Notes: a model not told the origin generated them from the sequence alone. A stretch of DNA of 64,000 nt from Chrysoperla carnea (GCF_905475395.1 NC_058339.1:86438520-86502519); one strand, 5' to 3'. Shown: positions 39,527-52,995, counted from the stretch's first letter. Translations and numbers: made by a program.

Positions 39527-42127
39527 TATAAAATGTATATTCGTCTGTTTGTTATCTTTTATCTATGTCTACAGTTTATAGTGTCTACATAAATTAAATG
39601 TACAGGCAAAATTGGTTATAACGACATTAAAGGGTTTAAAAGTAAAGACTGGTGAAGATATCCATCGTGTTATACCCTTCACCTCCCTTGCTCTCACTTA
39701 TCCCCCTTCCATACACTCTTGATTATTTTAACAGAAATCTGTAACTTATGGTAATGTCAAATGACTACTTTTACAGAAATCTGTAATTTATGGTTCAAAA
39801 TAATTTGTTAAATTTTTATTTATTTTTTTATTAATATATCTTTATAAATTATATCTCATGTGTTTCATTAAAAACCATTCGCTAGTTTTAGCGTGAAAGC
39901 GTAAAAAACAAACAAACAAACATGCTTACTTTCGCATTTATAATATATAGAGATAATAGGAATATATTGGGATATTGATAAGGATTAGGTGTAAAATAAA
40001 GTTAATAAGGTCCGCAATAAATTTTTGCAGTGTTCAAAATAGTATTACGATGTTGTTTTGTTTACTGAAAAAATATGTGTATGTAACAAAAGTGTGTTTG
40101 TACAGCGTTCGTTGTTCTAGGTGATATGTCGCTATAGCCGATGTTGATATATTTGGTCGTGACCGTTTCATTTTCGTCGTTATAACCGATTTTGACTATA
40201 TTATGATATTTGATCATATCATACTACAATGTAACGACGTAACAAAAGCATCATCATCCATTAAAATTTAATTAGCACAAGATAAATAATTACAATTATA
40301 TATATATTAGTTTACTGTTTATTTAGTAAGAGTCCAAACACCCGGAAAAAGCCGATTTTTTGTATACATTAAAAAATAAAATTAGAAATTTTTCTGTTAA
40401 TATTACGAAAGTAGAAATTTTGGGTAAATTTGCAATTTATGGAAAAACATTGAAAATTTCATTTAAATTCTAAGGTGAAGGTATGAGAAATTTTTAGGAC
40501 TAATTGAATATAAGGTCATGGATAAATATCATTTAAATTTATGTATGAAACGCGATATGTTTGTGTTATTAATGTTAGAAATAAACGTTTTATTGAATAG
40601 TCGTAATAAAAAGTGGTCAAGAGTGAATTGAGCCTCTATAATTCGACGTTCTGTATTTACTAACCATTGAGTTTTAAATGGGCTAATTCTACATGCATTT
40701 TTATTTATCGCAATAGGGTATTATCGTTAGTGAAAACTAAATCATGAAATTTGAAAAAAGTTAAAATTTATGTAAAAAAAATATACTTAAATATTCTGAT
40801 TTCGAGTCATAAAAGCACTTTTTTCTTTTAAAAATAGTAATTTTTAAACTGTATATCATGTGACCTAAAAGCCCAGCTGTGATGTCATAGCGGTATGAGT
40901 CATAGACCATCAATTAGTTCAATGTAGACAGCTGGGTATAATGTATACATCGATAATACGTATTTATATTTACTATAATCAGATGTCTATGAATATATCT
41001 GTCAAAGTTATTTGTGTTATTTCATATAGTGATACCCATATTACGTCATCAAATTGGATGCCCGCGTTTTTGACAGTTTAAAAAAGGTTTAAAATTTAAT
41101 TTAAGTTTTTGGCAAGAAAGCGTGTGTATTTTTCCGAAATAAATTTTTGGTGGCTTTTTACTAGCAAAATCAACATTTTGAAGTACTTTTTCAAAAATAG
41201 TGGAATACCCTATTGAAGGTACTTTTAGTTTCAAACCGGTATGTATCAGCTGAATATTTCTGCGCTGATTCGCAATTACCTCGATTTCAGTTTTGGCGGT
41301 AATTGTAAAATCACACTCAAAACAAGCATTTATTGGTATTCTTTTCAGTGATCAATTCTGTGAAATAATAAGTTTATTATCTATAACCACGCCTTATTTA
41401 AAGGTTAGTCATCAATTAGACTCCGTATATATAAAACAATTTGCTTTTTCTATATAATAGTTTGCAAATTATGTTAATTTCTACAATTATTTCACTTTAA
41501 GTATACATTTTTTAACTCTTCTTAAAACAGAATCAGCTTAAAAACACTTTCATTGAACCAAAGGAGCTAAATAAACACATTTTGATCAACTGTAGATTAT
41601 GAAACGCAAAATCAGGTAGAGAGCGAATCTTTTTTAACCTAATTTTTGTTTTATTGTTAACATAGTTTTGTGAAAGTGTTCAGATCCTTAAGAAATTCTG
41701 TCAAAAAATGTATTTATTGTTATTACAGAACTTGTATTCTAAACCATGAAACAGTGGGAAAATGTTAAAAATTAAATTTTTATGTACGAAAAGACGAGAC
41801 TAGACTATTTACTAAGCGATATTCTCATATAATATTATTGTTTTTTATCATCAAGAAATTAGGCTTACATCCAGTTATTAATATTTAGGACACTCGATAA
41901 TGATAAAAACTTCGAAATTTTGAACGGACAGGCTAAATTTTTCCTGCTGAAATAGTACATTGGTTTGAAATTTCCTCAGAGTTTTTGAAAAATTTTTCGA
42001 GACTCTTGAAATAATCTTTTTTTAATGCTAAGATTAGGTGTATAAAGCAAGATCAAGTCTTGTACAGCTTAGACCATGGTATCGATCTTGCTCGACATTA
42101 ACTTCAAAGACAACTAAAATTGTATTA

Positions 42128-42246
42128 GAGTTCAATCAAACCAAAGTGGCACCGAGCAAGAGAGAGTGTATGATGTATATGTATATGTATATGCACTCGT
42201 ATCTATACTCTCTCTTGTTCAGTGCCACTTAGTTTTGATAGAACTC
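42128..42246. mobile_element. Short palindromic foldback element, family D copy 2
   Basis: gagttcaatcaaaccaaagt ggcaccgagcaagagagagt pairs with actctctcttgttcagtgcc acttagttttgatagaactc. The centre is a gtatat-type tract. It is homologous to 10231-10331 through both arms. Confidence 0.75.
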
Positions 42247-43443
42247 ATTATTTTTTTCCCCGAGGTAAGATCAGATCGATACGAGATTAATTTTTTTGCG
42301 AACGGTACGGTACGATCTCGTTCCGCGTGAAGCCTTAAACAATATGTTTGACGGGTGTAAAAAAATATTTTAGAATATAAATTGTGGTATGCATTATTTA
42401 TGTCTATGGATTTAAATCATAAATACACAGTTGGTATATTTTTTATTATAGCATATTAAAAAAAAATACTGCACATAACTTTATAACTTACTTACATGGT
42501 AATGAAACTTGTCAGTGAAATGGAACGTGGTTTTGTTTTCTTATATTGAAACATATGATTTATTGGTTTTCTTTATTTATTTTTATATTTATACAATTAC
42601 AAAGAATGTCCTTCCCATCGCATCGGAAATGAAATACACTCAATTATTATTTAATGGAATAGTTTTTGTTGATTGGCAATAAGATTTTGATAAAATTTCC
42701 AAGCCAAGTAATTATTATTTAATTAACTAATTTTATTGATTTGTAATTTAGATATAGTCTGTGCTTGATTTAATTTTCGGATAATTTTTAAACTTTATAC
42801 CTCAATTTTATTTCAAGCTTTTATTTAGTTTTACTTACAGTCTGTTGTTTGTTATCAAATCTTTCAAGTTAAAGATCCAATTCCCGGCTAAATAACTTTT
42901 AACAATTTCACAATTTTTAACAGTTAAATTTAAGTTTAGAATGAAGGAATCTGTAAATGCTTTTCAGAACTTTATAAAAGATGTTCAAAAATGGTTAATG
43001 AAAAAATGAACTGTATACTCAAATACTTATACGAATTTTTATTGTTTTTTTACTACATACAAATACAATATAGTTCACAATACTTTTATTTTAATGTTAT
43101 TCTGATAGATGATAAAACTTGACTGGTTCTGCAGTTAACTTGAAGAGTCTGTATTGTAATCTCCCCGTATCGCACATTGTGCGCTGTTTATATAGTTACA
43201 ATCAATTGTTACCGTACAATCTAACAAAACAAATTCTAGAACTGTCACGTATGTTCTATTGCATATATTTTACTTGTATGTGTTTTCTATCTTTGTTTAA
43301 GTAATATAAAACGATATTGTTTATTTATTTTTTGAATTGTCTAGAATTCTAGATAATGCTATATTATTTCAAAATTACATTTGTTTTTAAGATAGTACTG
43401 AATGTGTGTGAATCGTTGAATGAATATATACGGTGAACTTTAG

Positions 43444-43690
43444 GGAAAAATCACGGGAAGCCTTTTTGACGGTAAATTACCCAAAGAACTTCGGGTAGCT
43501 TTATTTGTATCTACGGGGGAGGAGAGATATACAAAAATTGGACCAACATTCGGAATATGAATCTATAAGAGTTTCTGAAGAAGAATTAATGGATAAAATG
43601 CGGTCCTCTACTTTTGCACTCTCAACTTTATCTAGCGTTTGCTCTAGTTCAATAAATTATAAATTAAATATTATAAATTATGAAAAATTC
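43444..43690 (+). other. Protein-like open segments, possible pseudogene or missed exon
   Basis: After an acceptor-like ..gtgaactttag, one frame reads GKITGSLFDGKLPKELRVAL then FVSTGEERYTKIGPTFGI to a stop at about 43557. An overlapping frame (43505-43705) reads DQHSEYESIRVSEEELMDKM then RSSTFALSTLSS. Both have protein-like composition, unlike nearby DNA. The acceptor phase would suit the 26891 donor, and a donor-like gacg|gtaaat occurs at 43471. I cannot identify the product. Confidence 0.25.
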
Positions 43691-44021
43691 AGTCGAAAAG
43701 CCTAGTTCAATAATCTATTTCCAAATTAAAATCTGACGTATTCGATAAAAGGACATCCTGTTTTAAAATACATTTACTTCGAGAAAAGAAAATATTATTG
43801 TTGTATATTTATTCATATTTTCCCAGAAAATAAAGCAATTTTATTGTTATTTCAATAAAGGTTCCTGATTACAATAATTTGAAAATTATTCGATATATTG
43901 AATTCAATCTTTCGAACCATAAATATGGAAATTAGGGATATCGTTATTTATGTAGAATTACAGCTCTACCTATTTCATTGTGTTATATTAAATTATCGAA
44001 TAATTATTAATTTACTTTTTT

Positions 44022-44160
44022 AAATCCCCGATGCAAGGAGAGGGGTGTTAAAAGTTTGACCGCTTTGTATGTGTTTGTGGCATCTTAGCTCCTAAACGGG
44101 TCACCTTTTTTTGATTTTATTTTGGAAGGTAATTTGAAGGATAGTGTTCTCAGATATTTG
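44022..44160 (+). repeat. Interspersed repeat family A, truncated copy
   Basis: aatccccgatgcaaggagag gggtgtt.., gtggcatcttagctcctaaa, ggaaggtaatttgaaggat and agtgttctcag match the first half of family A; the second module is missing. Confidence 0.65.
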
Positions 44161-45081
44161 TATTATATATTTATTACAGATATTTATTTTAGTAAATTTC
44201 CTTTGTTCGATCAAAGTAAAGGAAAGTTTTCATTTGAGTAGTTTTAACTTGATGTGTATACGAACTAATATGTGCTTATCATATGTATCTCACATGACTA
44301 AATAACCGCCGAGTCCTTAAATGTTAAAATTTTGAATTTGGGACCGTTCATCCAATTATGGTTCCCCATTTTTGTATTTCCTTGTTCATAATGAAATCAA
44401 TAATTTTCGACTTTCAGATTTCTATAGTATTCTTCTTGAATTTTCTCCGAGAATAGATTTTGAGTCATGTAGCGCACTTGACTTTTTTTTTTGCACAATC
44501 GAGGATTCTATGATAAACAACTAAGATAATCTTCACAAAATTTATGTATATGGTTAATTTCATCCGGGCATTATATAATTTTTTGTTTTCTCTGTCAGAT
44601 GTCTACCTTATTTCGAATTATCTGTATTTTCAGACTTGTTCTTACTTATTATATTTTGTAATCTTTATTTCTAGATTAGTAAAAAAGACTTATGTATTTT
44701 TCAAAAGATTTAGTTAAGAGAATTAATTGAATTTACATTACAGATAACAAATTATCATATTCATTCAAACTCAAATTGAATAAGAATTTAATTTATACAA
44801 CGATTATGTTTTAGTTTAAATATACGCATTATATTATTTTTTAGATCGAGCGATTTTAACAGAAATAATTTAATGACAGAATATATAGGCGACCCTTTCG
44901 AATTCTCAAAATAGAGATTATCTTTTTTTAATGAGAAAGTTATGCGGAGGTACATTAAACATTAGGCGGGTGGCTAAAAAATAATTTATGTTCGTAACTC
45001 GGCTATTAATTTCGTTATTCTTGAAGAAGGATGAAGTTGTTTTTTTCTATAAAGTTTTACATAAAGTGGAATATGTTGTTT

Positions 45082-45410
45082 TTAACCCCCGAACCAAAAA
45101 AGGGGTGTTATAAGTTTAACAGCTGTGTGTCTGTCTGTGGCATCGTAGCGCCTAAACGGATGAACCGATTTGGATTTGTTTTGTTTCATTTGAAAGGTAT
45201 TTTATTGGGAAGTGTTCTTAGCTATGTTACAAGTTTGAGATTCCGTACCCGGAACAACTACAAAATCCCGCGATGATCCTCAAAATTGGTTTAGTATGGA
45301 GAAGGCTTTAAGGAAAAAGTTAATTTAATGGAGAGTGTTTTTAGACACGTTTCAAGTGCGAGTTTAGGGTTCCGTATCCGAAAAATTTCCCAGTTTTTTT
45401 TTTTAAAATT
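45082..45410 (+). repeat. Interspersed repeat family A, near-complete copy
   Basis: Starts ttaacccccgaaccaaaaaa ggggtgttataag, includes gtctgtctgtggcatcgtag cgcctaaacgg, then two modules each containing agtgttcttag-type and ttccgta(c/t)cc motifs. It is an internally duplicated repeat. The ORF at 45031-45276 runs through it and is not a gene. Confidence 0.75.
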
Positions 45411-46820
45411 TTGTCAATTCCACTTGTAAAAAATGACAGTTTTTAACAGAAATTATAAAATGGCAGAATACATGTCGGCCCTTTTGAATATTAAAAATAG
45501 AGATAGTTCTTAATACTATAACTTTTTCCTTTGCAGAGTAACAAACAATTTTTCACATTTCGCATTAGGAGTAATCTTTGAATTTTCAAAATGGTAGATT
45601 CTTTTCTATTAAAATAGCTGGGTCTATTTTTTATTTAATAAAACACAATATATCACAGTCAAAGCAAAACTTGTTTCATCATTCATGATATAAGAATTTA
45701 ATTTAAAAAAATTTATTCTTATGTTATGCATTGTGTCTGTTTTTCTTTGAATTTTAATTAAATATTTCCGGAATAATTATTATAATAATTACTACTATAT
45801 GCTTGTGTCGATGATATAGTTTTATGATAAACACGTGTATTATTATTATAAAAGATTGTTTACCTTTCGGTGCAATCTATTTGTGAATAGAGCTTGAACA
45901 AAATTGCAACGTGAGGTTTAGTGTTTGATCACTGAATAACATTCCATATTATTTAAAATGAGATCAAATCATTATGCATTTTTATTTTTATGCCACACAC
46001 CGAATTTCTGATCATTTGAATAGAGGTTGTTCTACAACGATCCCCTCTATACCCCCTAATCAGAGGTGCCATGAATCATTTTTCCCTCTATACCCTCTCA
46101 AAATTGAGCTATAGAGTTGAATAGCTGTATGTAGCTTAAGTTAGTGTTAAGAGAGTGCCTTTTGAAAATTCTAAAGCTTCCCCAAGTTAAGTTAGAGTTG
46201 TAAATTTAATGGAGAATTAAGTTAATGTTAACAAAGAACTGTCTTTTGGTAGTGTCGAGACCTCGGCTCCCTACTTAACTCGTTTTTGTAAATATTTCAT
46301 ATGTTCAAAAATATGAAAAGAAAAAATTCCCTTTCAATATAAAAAATTGAATAATTAGAAACACGATACAAGAGAAATAATACCTTAGCGATGGAGCTTT
46401 CTTCTTACGAACTTTTTCTATAAATCTGCTTTATTATCTTGCTTACTCAATTTTTATAACACCTGCTTTAACGCTACAATTTTGCTTAATATTGCTAACA
46501 TTTATCTTTTTTTTTTTTTTTATTATACTTAAGTAATTTATTTCAGTAATTTGCTTGTTCACAGGCTGCTGTCCTTTTAAAATAGATAATTAATTTAATT
46601 TGGTCGCATGCATGAATCCTGTTGAAATCCTGAAATATATTGCATGTGAAATTTGCATCTCTTAATTTATAATCGTTTTTAATTTAACATTATTTCTATT
46701 AAGTATCAAAAAAATTTTCAAATTTTATTTCAATATCAATAAAATGTACGCTAATGCTAATCATTGGGCTCAACAGGTAAGTCTCTTCTATTTTGTATCT
46801 TATATTAGTATTAACTCTGT

Positions 46821-47020
46821 TACACGGTAAGAAATATTTTGCCGATATTACTATGTAAGTATAGATGCGAATACCACACAGTATTGTAAATAACGCCATA
46901 ATTAAATGTATCCTACGGTAATATTATATAGAGTATTATCATATACTTTTTGAGTATCCTGGATCCTGTCCCTGTACCATACCAGCATTGTAATAAACGC
47001 CATGCATTTCTTACCGTGTA
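46821..47020. mobile_element. MITE family E, copy 2
   Basis: 200 bp bounded by perfect 15-bp inverted repeats tacacggtaagaaat / atttcttaccgtgta (outer TA is probably the target duplication). The interior shares gtattgtaaataacgccata and cataccagcattgt with copy 1. Confidence 0.75.
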
Positions 47021-49596
47021 CTAGGGGCGCACTTAGGATAATTTTTTTCAAACTACTAATTCTATCTTTTAAGTAAATAAGAAATTATTTATACCTTTCG
47101 GTTTAGAGCGGTTTAGAAATATAAAATTAGGCTATTTTCTTAGTTGTGTTTAACAACTTTTCAAGAGTGTTTTTATGTTTTTTAGATATTAAGATAATAA
47201 TTAAAATTATGCTTAGTGCGTCTCTGATTATAATTTAAATAATTGATTTAATAAATAAATATTGTGCTCTATTTCAAAAATGGTACCAAACTGTTAAATT
47301 TACTTAATATTTATTAAAATTACGGAAATAATGAAAAATTTATGTGTATTGTTGCATGGTATAGTAAAATCAGTCATGTACAATCTCTTTTTACCAACGG
47401 ACTTATACCATGCAAAAGGCGTGTTTATATTTATTAAGGTAGCGCCAATCTTCAACTCACTTAACTCACTATTCTTAAGGTAGTTTAGCCATAAACCCAC
47501 TTTTATTAAGAATTACATGAAATTAAAATTTATGGTGTTAATTTAAGTGCATTTAATATGTCAAAAAAAGAAGAAATAATCGATTGTGAAGCGAGATATT
47601 TATAACGGGCATTTTAATAAAGAGAATATGGTCTCCAGGTGTAGGCAACTTCTGCCCCACCGCATGGGTGTGAATCGAAAAAGCACAAGCACTCATGTAT
47701 ATATCATTTTTGAGTACACACAGACGAACATTTTCACACCAGCTCCCATAAAAATCTACTAACGAGGAGAGAATTGCTGAGTCAAATGCTTCATTTCCTA
47801 CAGTATACTGGGACCTTGTTTGTAGTAAATTACTTACTTTATCTGAATTTCATACTCAATTTTATACACGTCCAGTTGAGTAAAATTTTGAGAGGCTTAA
47901 AATCAACAACGCCCAATGTTCTACGATAATGAATTGATTAATTCTAATTTTTATATGAATTTTTTATGTCTGATAAAACAATTTGGCAGGCATGACTCTT
48001 GGTGTATTCTTTATTTGAGCATTCTTTCTGATATATTTATAATCAAGAATTTTTCATTTACCAAATAAATATTTTTTTGTAATAACAAAAGTATTTTAAA
48101 ATTTTTGTTATCGCGAATTGTTTTTTGTAAACACTAAAAATAAAACAAAACATTAATGATTTTCTTATCTTAAATAATTGATTTTCTTATCATTTTTTTT
48201 TTTATTATATTGCAAATATTTTTTTTACACAAAACAATAAACTTAAATTTTATTGTTTGTATACATGATTCGAATGTAGTAGAAAATTTGATTCAATGAT
48301 ATCGATCTCTTGAAATTATATTAAAATCTGGTTTGGCTGGATATAATTTTGATTTTTTTATTAGCACAGGGCTAGTTTTAGTTATTCATGAAAATATAAA
48401 AGTCGATGTTTTTAAGTATTTTTGATAAGCAATGATTTTGATAGACATTTCGAATATAATTTTTATGATACTTTCTGAAATAAAAAAAACTTTGAAATTT
48501 TTATTTTCCCCTGGTTTTGGAATATAAAAGGTAAAGATACCCAATTTTTACAAATTCAATTCAAGTGACGACTTGATATATCACCGAAATTCTCCAAAAA
48601 TAACAAAATACTTGATCAATCGTCGAATGAGATCAATTTGTGTTCTTGGGTCAAAATTACTCTTATATACTGAGTTTTACCGAATTCTGAAAAACTAAAT
48701 TTCTTAATAAGGGAATAGAATTTTTCCGTAAATATGAAGATTTATTTTTATTATAAACAAACTAAAAATGAACTTTTATTTTTATTATAAACAACAAACA
48801 ATAAAATGAATAAATACATTAAAGTTTATGTTGAAAATAAAATTCAAGAAATATTACTTTCAATCAATCAACATCCGTTTTAGTATTTAAATAAAAATGT
48901 TGATTTATGGTAATTCAATTTGAATAATATATTTATTTGGTAATCAACAAATCAATCAATAATTCATACACATAAAAGTCAATAAACTACCACGAATATT
49001 AAATAACATATAATATATAAACAATGTTCAGTTTTGAACTCAAGACGTGGAAGCACTGTAACAATTTTAAACTATTTCTTATTAGGATATATTAGTTTTT
49101 TAAATACATGTATATAGATGCATTGCTTAACGCATGTATTCTGTCATACTCGTGATATTATATATGCCTAGATGTCAATCGAGCTAGTGGTATATTACAG
49201 TAACTTTATACATTACAGTCTGCATAAAATAAATAAACATAAAAATTTTGTATTCTTTTTACACAATACATATATTGTACAGAATTTGCCAAATCGGAAT
49301 ATGACACACACGATAGCTGAAATCGATTTATCAACATCAGTTGATTCAAACGAATTATGAATTTTTGTACTTTCATTTAAAAATCAATGAAACTTTATCT
49401 AAATCCTTTGTTTCAATGTTGAGATACGAAATACTAAACAAAAAAAAAAACTCGTTCGTGTAAATTAATAACGATCATCACAAAAGATCAGGAGTTCACC
49501 ATAACAAATCCATTTCTTTCTAAAATGTCAACTCAAGATAATTACGGTTCATTTTAGGATTTTGATAAGGTCTAAAATTTTATTTTTTAGCATTGT

Positions 49597-49862
49597 TTTT
49601 ATACCATGTATATATGAAATATACATAGTATATTAAGTTTAGTCCCAAGTTTGTAACTCTTAAAAATAATGATGCTAGGAAAAAAAATTTGTCATAGGTG
49701 TTCATAAAATCACCTAATTAGTCCATTTCCGGTTGTCCGTTCGTCTGTGGACACGATAAATCAAAAACGAAAAAAGATATCGAGCTGAAATTTTTACAGC
49801 GTACTCAGGACGTAAAAAGTGAGGTCAAGTTCGTAAATGAGCATCATATGTCAATTGAGTCT
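49597..49862 (-). repeat. Interspersed repeat family B, right part, inverted
   Basis: Reverse complement of about 38580-38830: cataggtgttcataaaatca.., ctaattagtccatttccggt and cagcgtactcaggacgtaaa. The left part of the repeat is absent. Confidence 0.75.
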
Positions 49863-50220
49863 TGACTGTTTCTGTTTAAGGGCTTACAAAAATTGAAGCA
49901 ATAGCGTTTCTGGCAAAATCCGGAACACTAATCTATAAGAATAATAACAATATAAAAACCTCTGGCTCCTGGTATAAGTCTGGTCAATATCAAGCCAGGT
50001 GGTTATTTAAAACTTAAGAATTGTCAATAATAAATGAAATAAAGTAATATAATTTGATAATAATTAAATGCGACGATAATGATGCCAAATTACGTCCACT
50101 GCCCAATTAAATTTTTTTACATTTTTTTGGTGATCGCTTCCAAATTAACAGATTTACACTTCCCACTCCTACTGGCTTAAAATTATCTCTGAATAGAAGG
50201 ATTTTTTAATTTTCCAATAA

Positions 50221-50345
50221 CAATATTTCTGAAATTATGCCTCGGGTCCAAATTTGATACAGATCTTTTTCGTTCATCTTGATTAGCTTATTTAGAAAGT
50301 TATGAGTTCTGCAATCGATTATAGAACAGCTTGTATACAGTTTCA
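50221..50345 (+). repeat. Solo end of the family F inverted-repeat element
   Basis: The sequence gaaattatgcctcgggtcca.., ctttttcgttcatcttgatt and gagttctgcaatcgattata parallels the right arm of the element at 58950-59562. Confidence 0.55.
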
Positions 50346-51904
50346 AAGAGTATAAACTTGTATAGCGATAACAAGTAGATGCTCAAATTTGATACTGTGA
50401 GCTCCTGAACTAAGTAAAGAGACGGAGTGAATAAAATGAATAGTATGATCTTCAGTTTCAGTTAGTTAAGTGTATACTACTATATTCATTATAGAAAACA
50501 GGAACATTGTATAAGTTGTTGCCCTTGAAAAGTTGAAGACTGATATAAATTAGTTTGAAAAAATAAATAAAAAAACATTTTTAAAACTTAATATTATTAA
50601 CTTCTTCCGTTCACTCGTTTCGTTCTCGTTAAAGACAAAAACACTATTCTAAAATTAGAATATACGTACAACTTAGTATTTTATATTTATACTTTTTAAT
50701 AAATGCATCATAATTCTGATACTTCTTAAAATTTATGAATGACACAAATGATCAATTCAATACTTTGAATCAGGGAATATACAAATTATAAGATTTTACA
50801 CGCCAGTAAAATCTTACAATAAAAACAGCTAAAATCACAAAACGTGATGTAAAGCTACATTTTTGATATGTTAACCACATTTTGCAAGCAAGAAAAAAAT
50901 TGTGCTTCCAGCGTAATAGGTAAGTGAAAAACCGAAAACTTTTTTCAGTTTTTGCAGTGCAATTCAAAAACTGTAAGCTTTTTGACATTAATTGCTCCTA
51001 TCATTTTGAAAGATACTAAATTTTAAACAATTTAAGCTGATCTAGAGTTCCGTATGTCGGTATGTCTAATAGTTTTTGAGATATGATGCTTGGAAAATTT
51101 CAGAAATGCTAAAATTTTGAGTTTTGCTTATGCTAAACCGTTAGAGATAGAACAAATGTTTAAAGGTAAAAAATATGCCTTATACCAAAATAAACAATAT
51201 AGGGCATTTAACCTAAAAAATTTAATTTTCAAAATGTACACCAAAAACAAAAAATTGTAAAATTGAAGGTCCTAAAGTAAGAAAACTATCGCAATTATAA
51301 AAGACAAGGGGAAAAAATATGGCATAGCACTTTAGACGTTTTCTATATATTTTCTTAATACGTTTATTTCAGTACACTGTGCTACAAGTTCTTTTCTTGG
51401 AAAAGAAATCGCGAAAACCTAGAATTGAACCCCGTCATCAATTTATTACTATCTATTTTTTTTTTTGTGTGTTAATTTGGCACTTATTTTAAAAAAAATT
51501 TCTTCGTCAAAAGAAATTGATAAATATGTTTTTTAGATAATTTACGTTTTCCTGAAATTTATTATTAATATTTTGTTGTTTTTAAAAACTCATTTCTAAT
51601 AAAATTTACTCACGTCAAATTTGGGAAACTTAATTTTTTCCAAGAAAACGTTTAATTTATCAATTAAATGCGTAACATAATATTGCATAATTTAAAATTC
51701 ACCTTTTTTTTGTGGGGAATTTTTTGTTATTCATATTCGAAAATAAAAAACAAATTAGTAAGAGAAATGCTCTTTATCTTCAGCCATAATGATGAGTCAG
51801 TATTGTTAATATGGGTCACTTATAATAAATAGTATGAGAATGTTGACCATGAATGTAAACCAACGTAAGTAGGCCTCATTCCATATAATATAAATATATT
51901 TTTC

Positions 51905-52045
51905 AACTTTAAGGTTGATCGGACAGTACCCTGCAATTTTAAAGTACGCTCTAAATTTTTTAAAATTTAGTATTTTGGTTTAGAGGTTTAGACTGATCGG
52001 GCAGTATACTGCAGTATTGATTAATCGGACAGTATACTTTGGGCA
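51905..52045 (+). repeat. Short direct repeats gatcgg(a/g)cagta
   Basis: Three spaced copies: ttgatcggacagtaccctgc, ctgatcgggcagtatactgc and ttaatcggacagtatacttt. Spacing is irregular (about 80 and 32 nt). This may be subterminal repeats of an element or a binding-site cluster. Confidence 0.5.
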
Positions 52046-52194
52046 AATTTTTTAAGGCAGTGTTCTGGTATAGAAATATGAAGAAATCTATTTGCATATT
52101 TTTAAAGATCAGACTCTTAAAAATATGTCCCTAAACGGATTTTTCAAAATTCAAATTTTTTTCGAAGTTACAGCAGTTTTTCTGATATAAGTTT

Positions 52195-52995
52195 GAATTG
52201 ATCGCACTGATTGCGAGCTTCTGTTGCTTCAAGAGAAGGCAAAACAGCTCCGTTAGCAAAAATAACTTTGCAAGACATTGCATAAGAAGTAGAAGATTTC
52301 GTGGAGGAGATACTTTGCGTGAGGTACCTGCAGTTGGGCTAAACCCTCACGCCCCCCATGGGGAGGGATTGAGATACGCTCAATCAGCGCACCGAGGGCA
52401 TTACTTGCCCAAGGCTACCAATTTTTACTTTCGGTGAAAGCCTCAGGAACCTCTTTGTGAGAGGCGCGTCCTACTTAAAGACACTTGAGACTCTGCAGGT
52501 CCCCGACCAAGCAGAGGCCGAAACCAGGCGCTGCTCACCCGCCGATACAAGGTAGACAGGAATGATTCCTCAACTGAAGGTCTCAGCAGGCCAGCGCTTC
52601 CCCCTCTTGCTTGCGATTTTAGCTCAAACACACTGCCCCCACGAGGTCGTCCTCCTCCCCTTGTGTATGGAGCTTGGACGCAAGTGATCCGTGGTACCCA
52701 AGTAACCGCCTGGGTTCGGCATTGTCCCTGGAACATGCCTTGTTAAGCCATCACTGGCTACTCGGCATATCCAGGCCAAGTCGGCACTCTTACAAATGCC
52801 GGCCAGGCATACATATGACTTAAAACAAATTTTAAATCCAGGTAAAGCCGAATCCCATTCACATTAGGACCAGGAGAAGCCTGGCCCGCAAAGACTTTAT
52901 CCCACCCCAGATAGAAAAAAAACAGAAAGACCCTAAGTAGAAGAAGGTCCAATGTATGTAAGTTTTTTGATTCAGAGCACTACAAAGGCTCTGGA
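52195..52995. mobile_element. GC-rich island, probable inserted element of unknown type
   Basis: About 800 bp of roughly balanced base composition in a strongly AT-rich setting, with sharp edges. It contains cgccccccatggggaggg and cccccacgaggtcgtcctcc. The longest frames (minus 52443-52736, 97 codons, Arg/Ser-rich; minus 52758-52952, 64 codons, hydrophobic start; plus 52198-52437) show no known domain. Composition and edges suggest a retroelement 5' region or another recent insertion. No TIRs or target duplication were found by eye. Confidence 0.45.

Larger units (their letters stand above)
31403..43440. other. Gene-poor DNA between tRNA-Lys and 43.4 kb
   Basis: Contains the repeats listed individually (families A, B, C, D, E and others). 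The stretch 39600-40210 has inverted ggttataacgac / gtcgctatagccg motifs suggesting one more decayed TIR element. The 61-codon minus ORF at 41049-41234 and the 64-codon ORF at 36667-36861 have no support as genes. Confidence 0.5.
45411..52194. other. Gene-poor AT-rich DNA
   Basis: Holds family E copy 2, the inverted family B piece, the solo family F end and the gatcggacagta repeats. A 25-nt segment at 49198-49222 is identical to 56578-56602. No coding exon is supported. Confidence 0.5.

Noticed and set aside
45031-45276. 81-codon ORF, and the 119-codon ORF at 31691-32050
   Set aside because: Both run into family A repeats and share the repeat's sequence rather than a protein domain.
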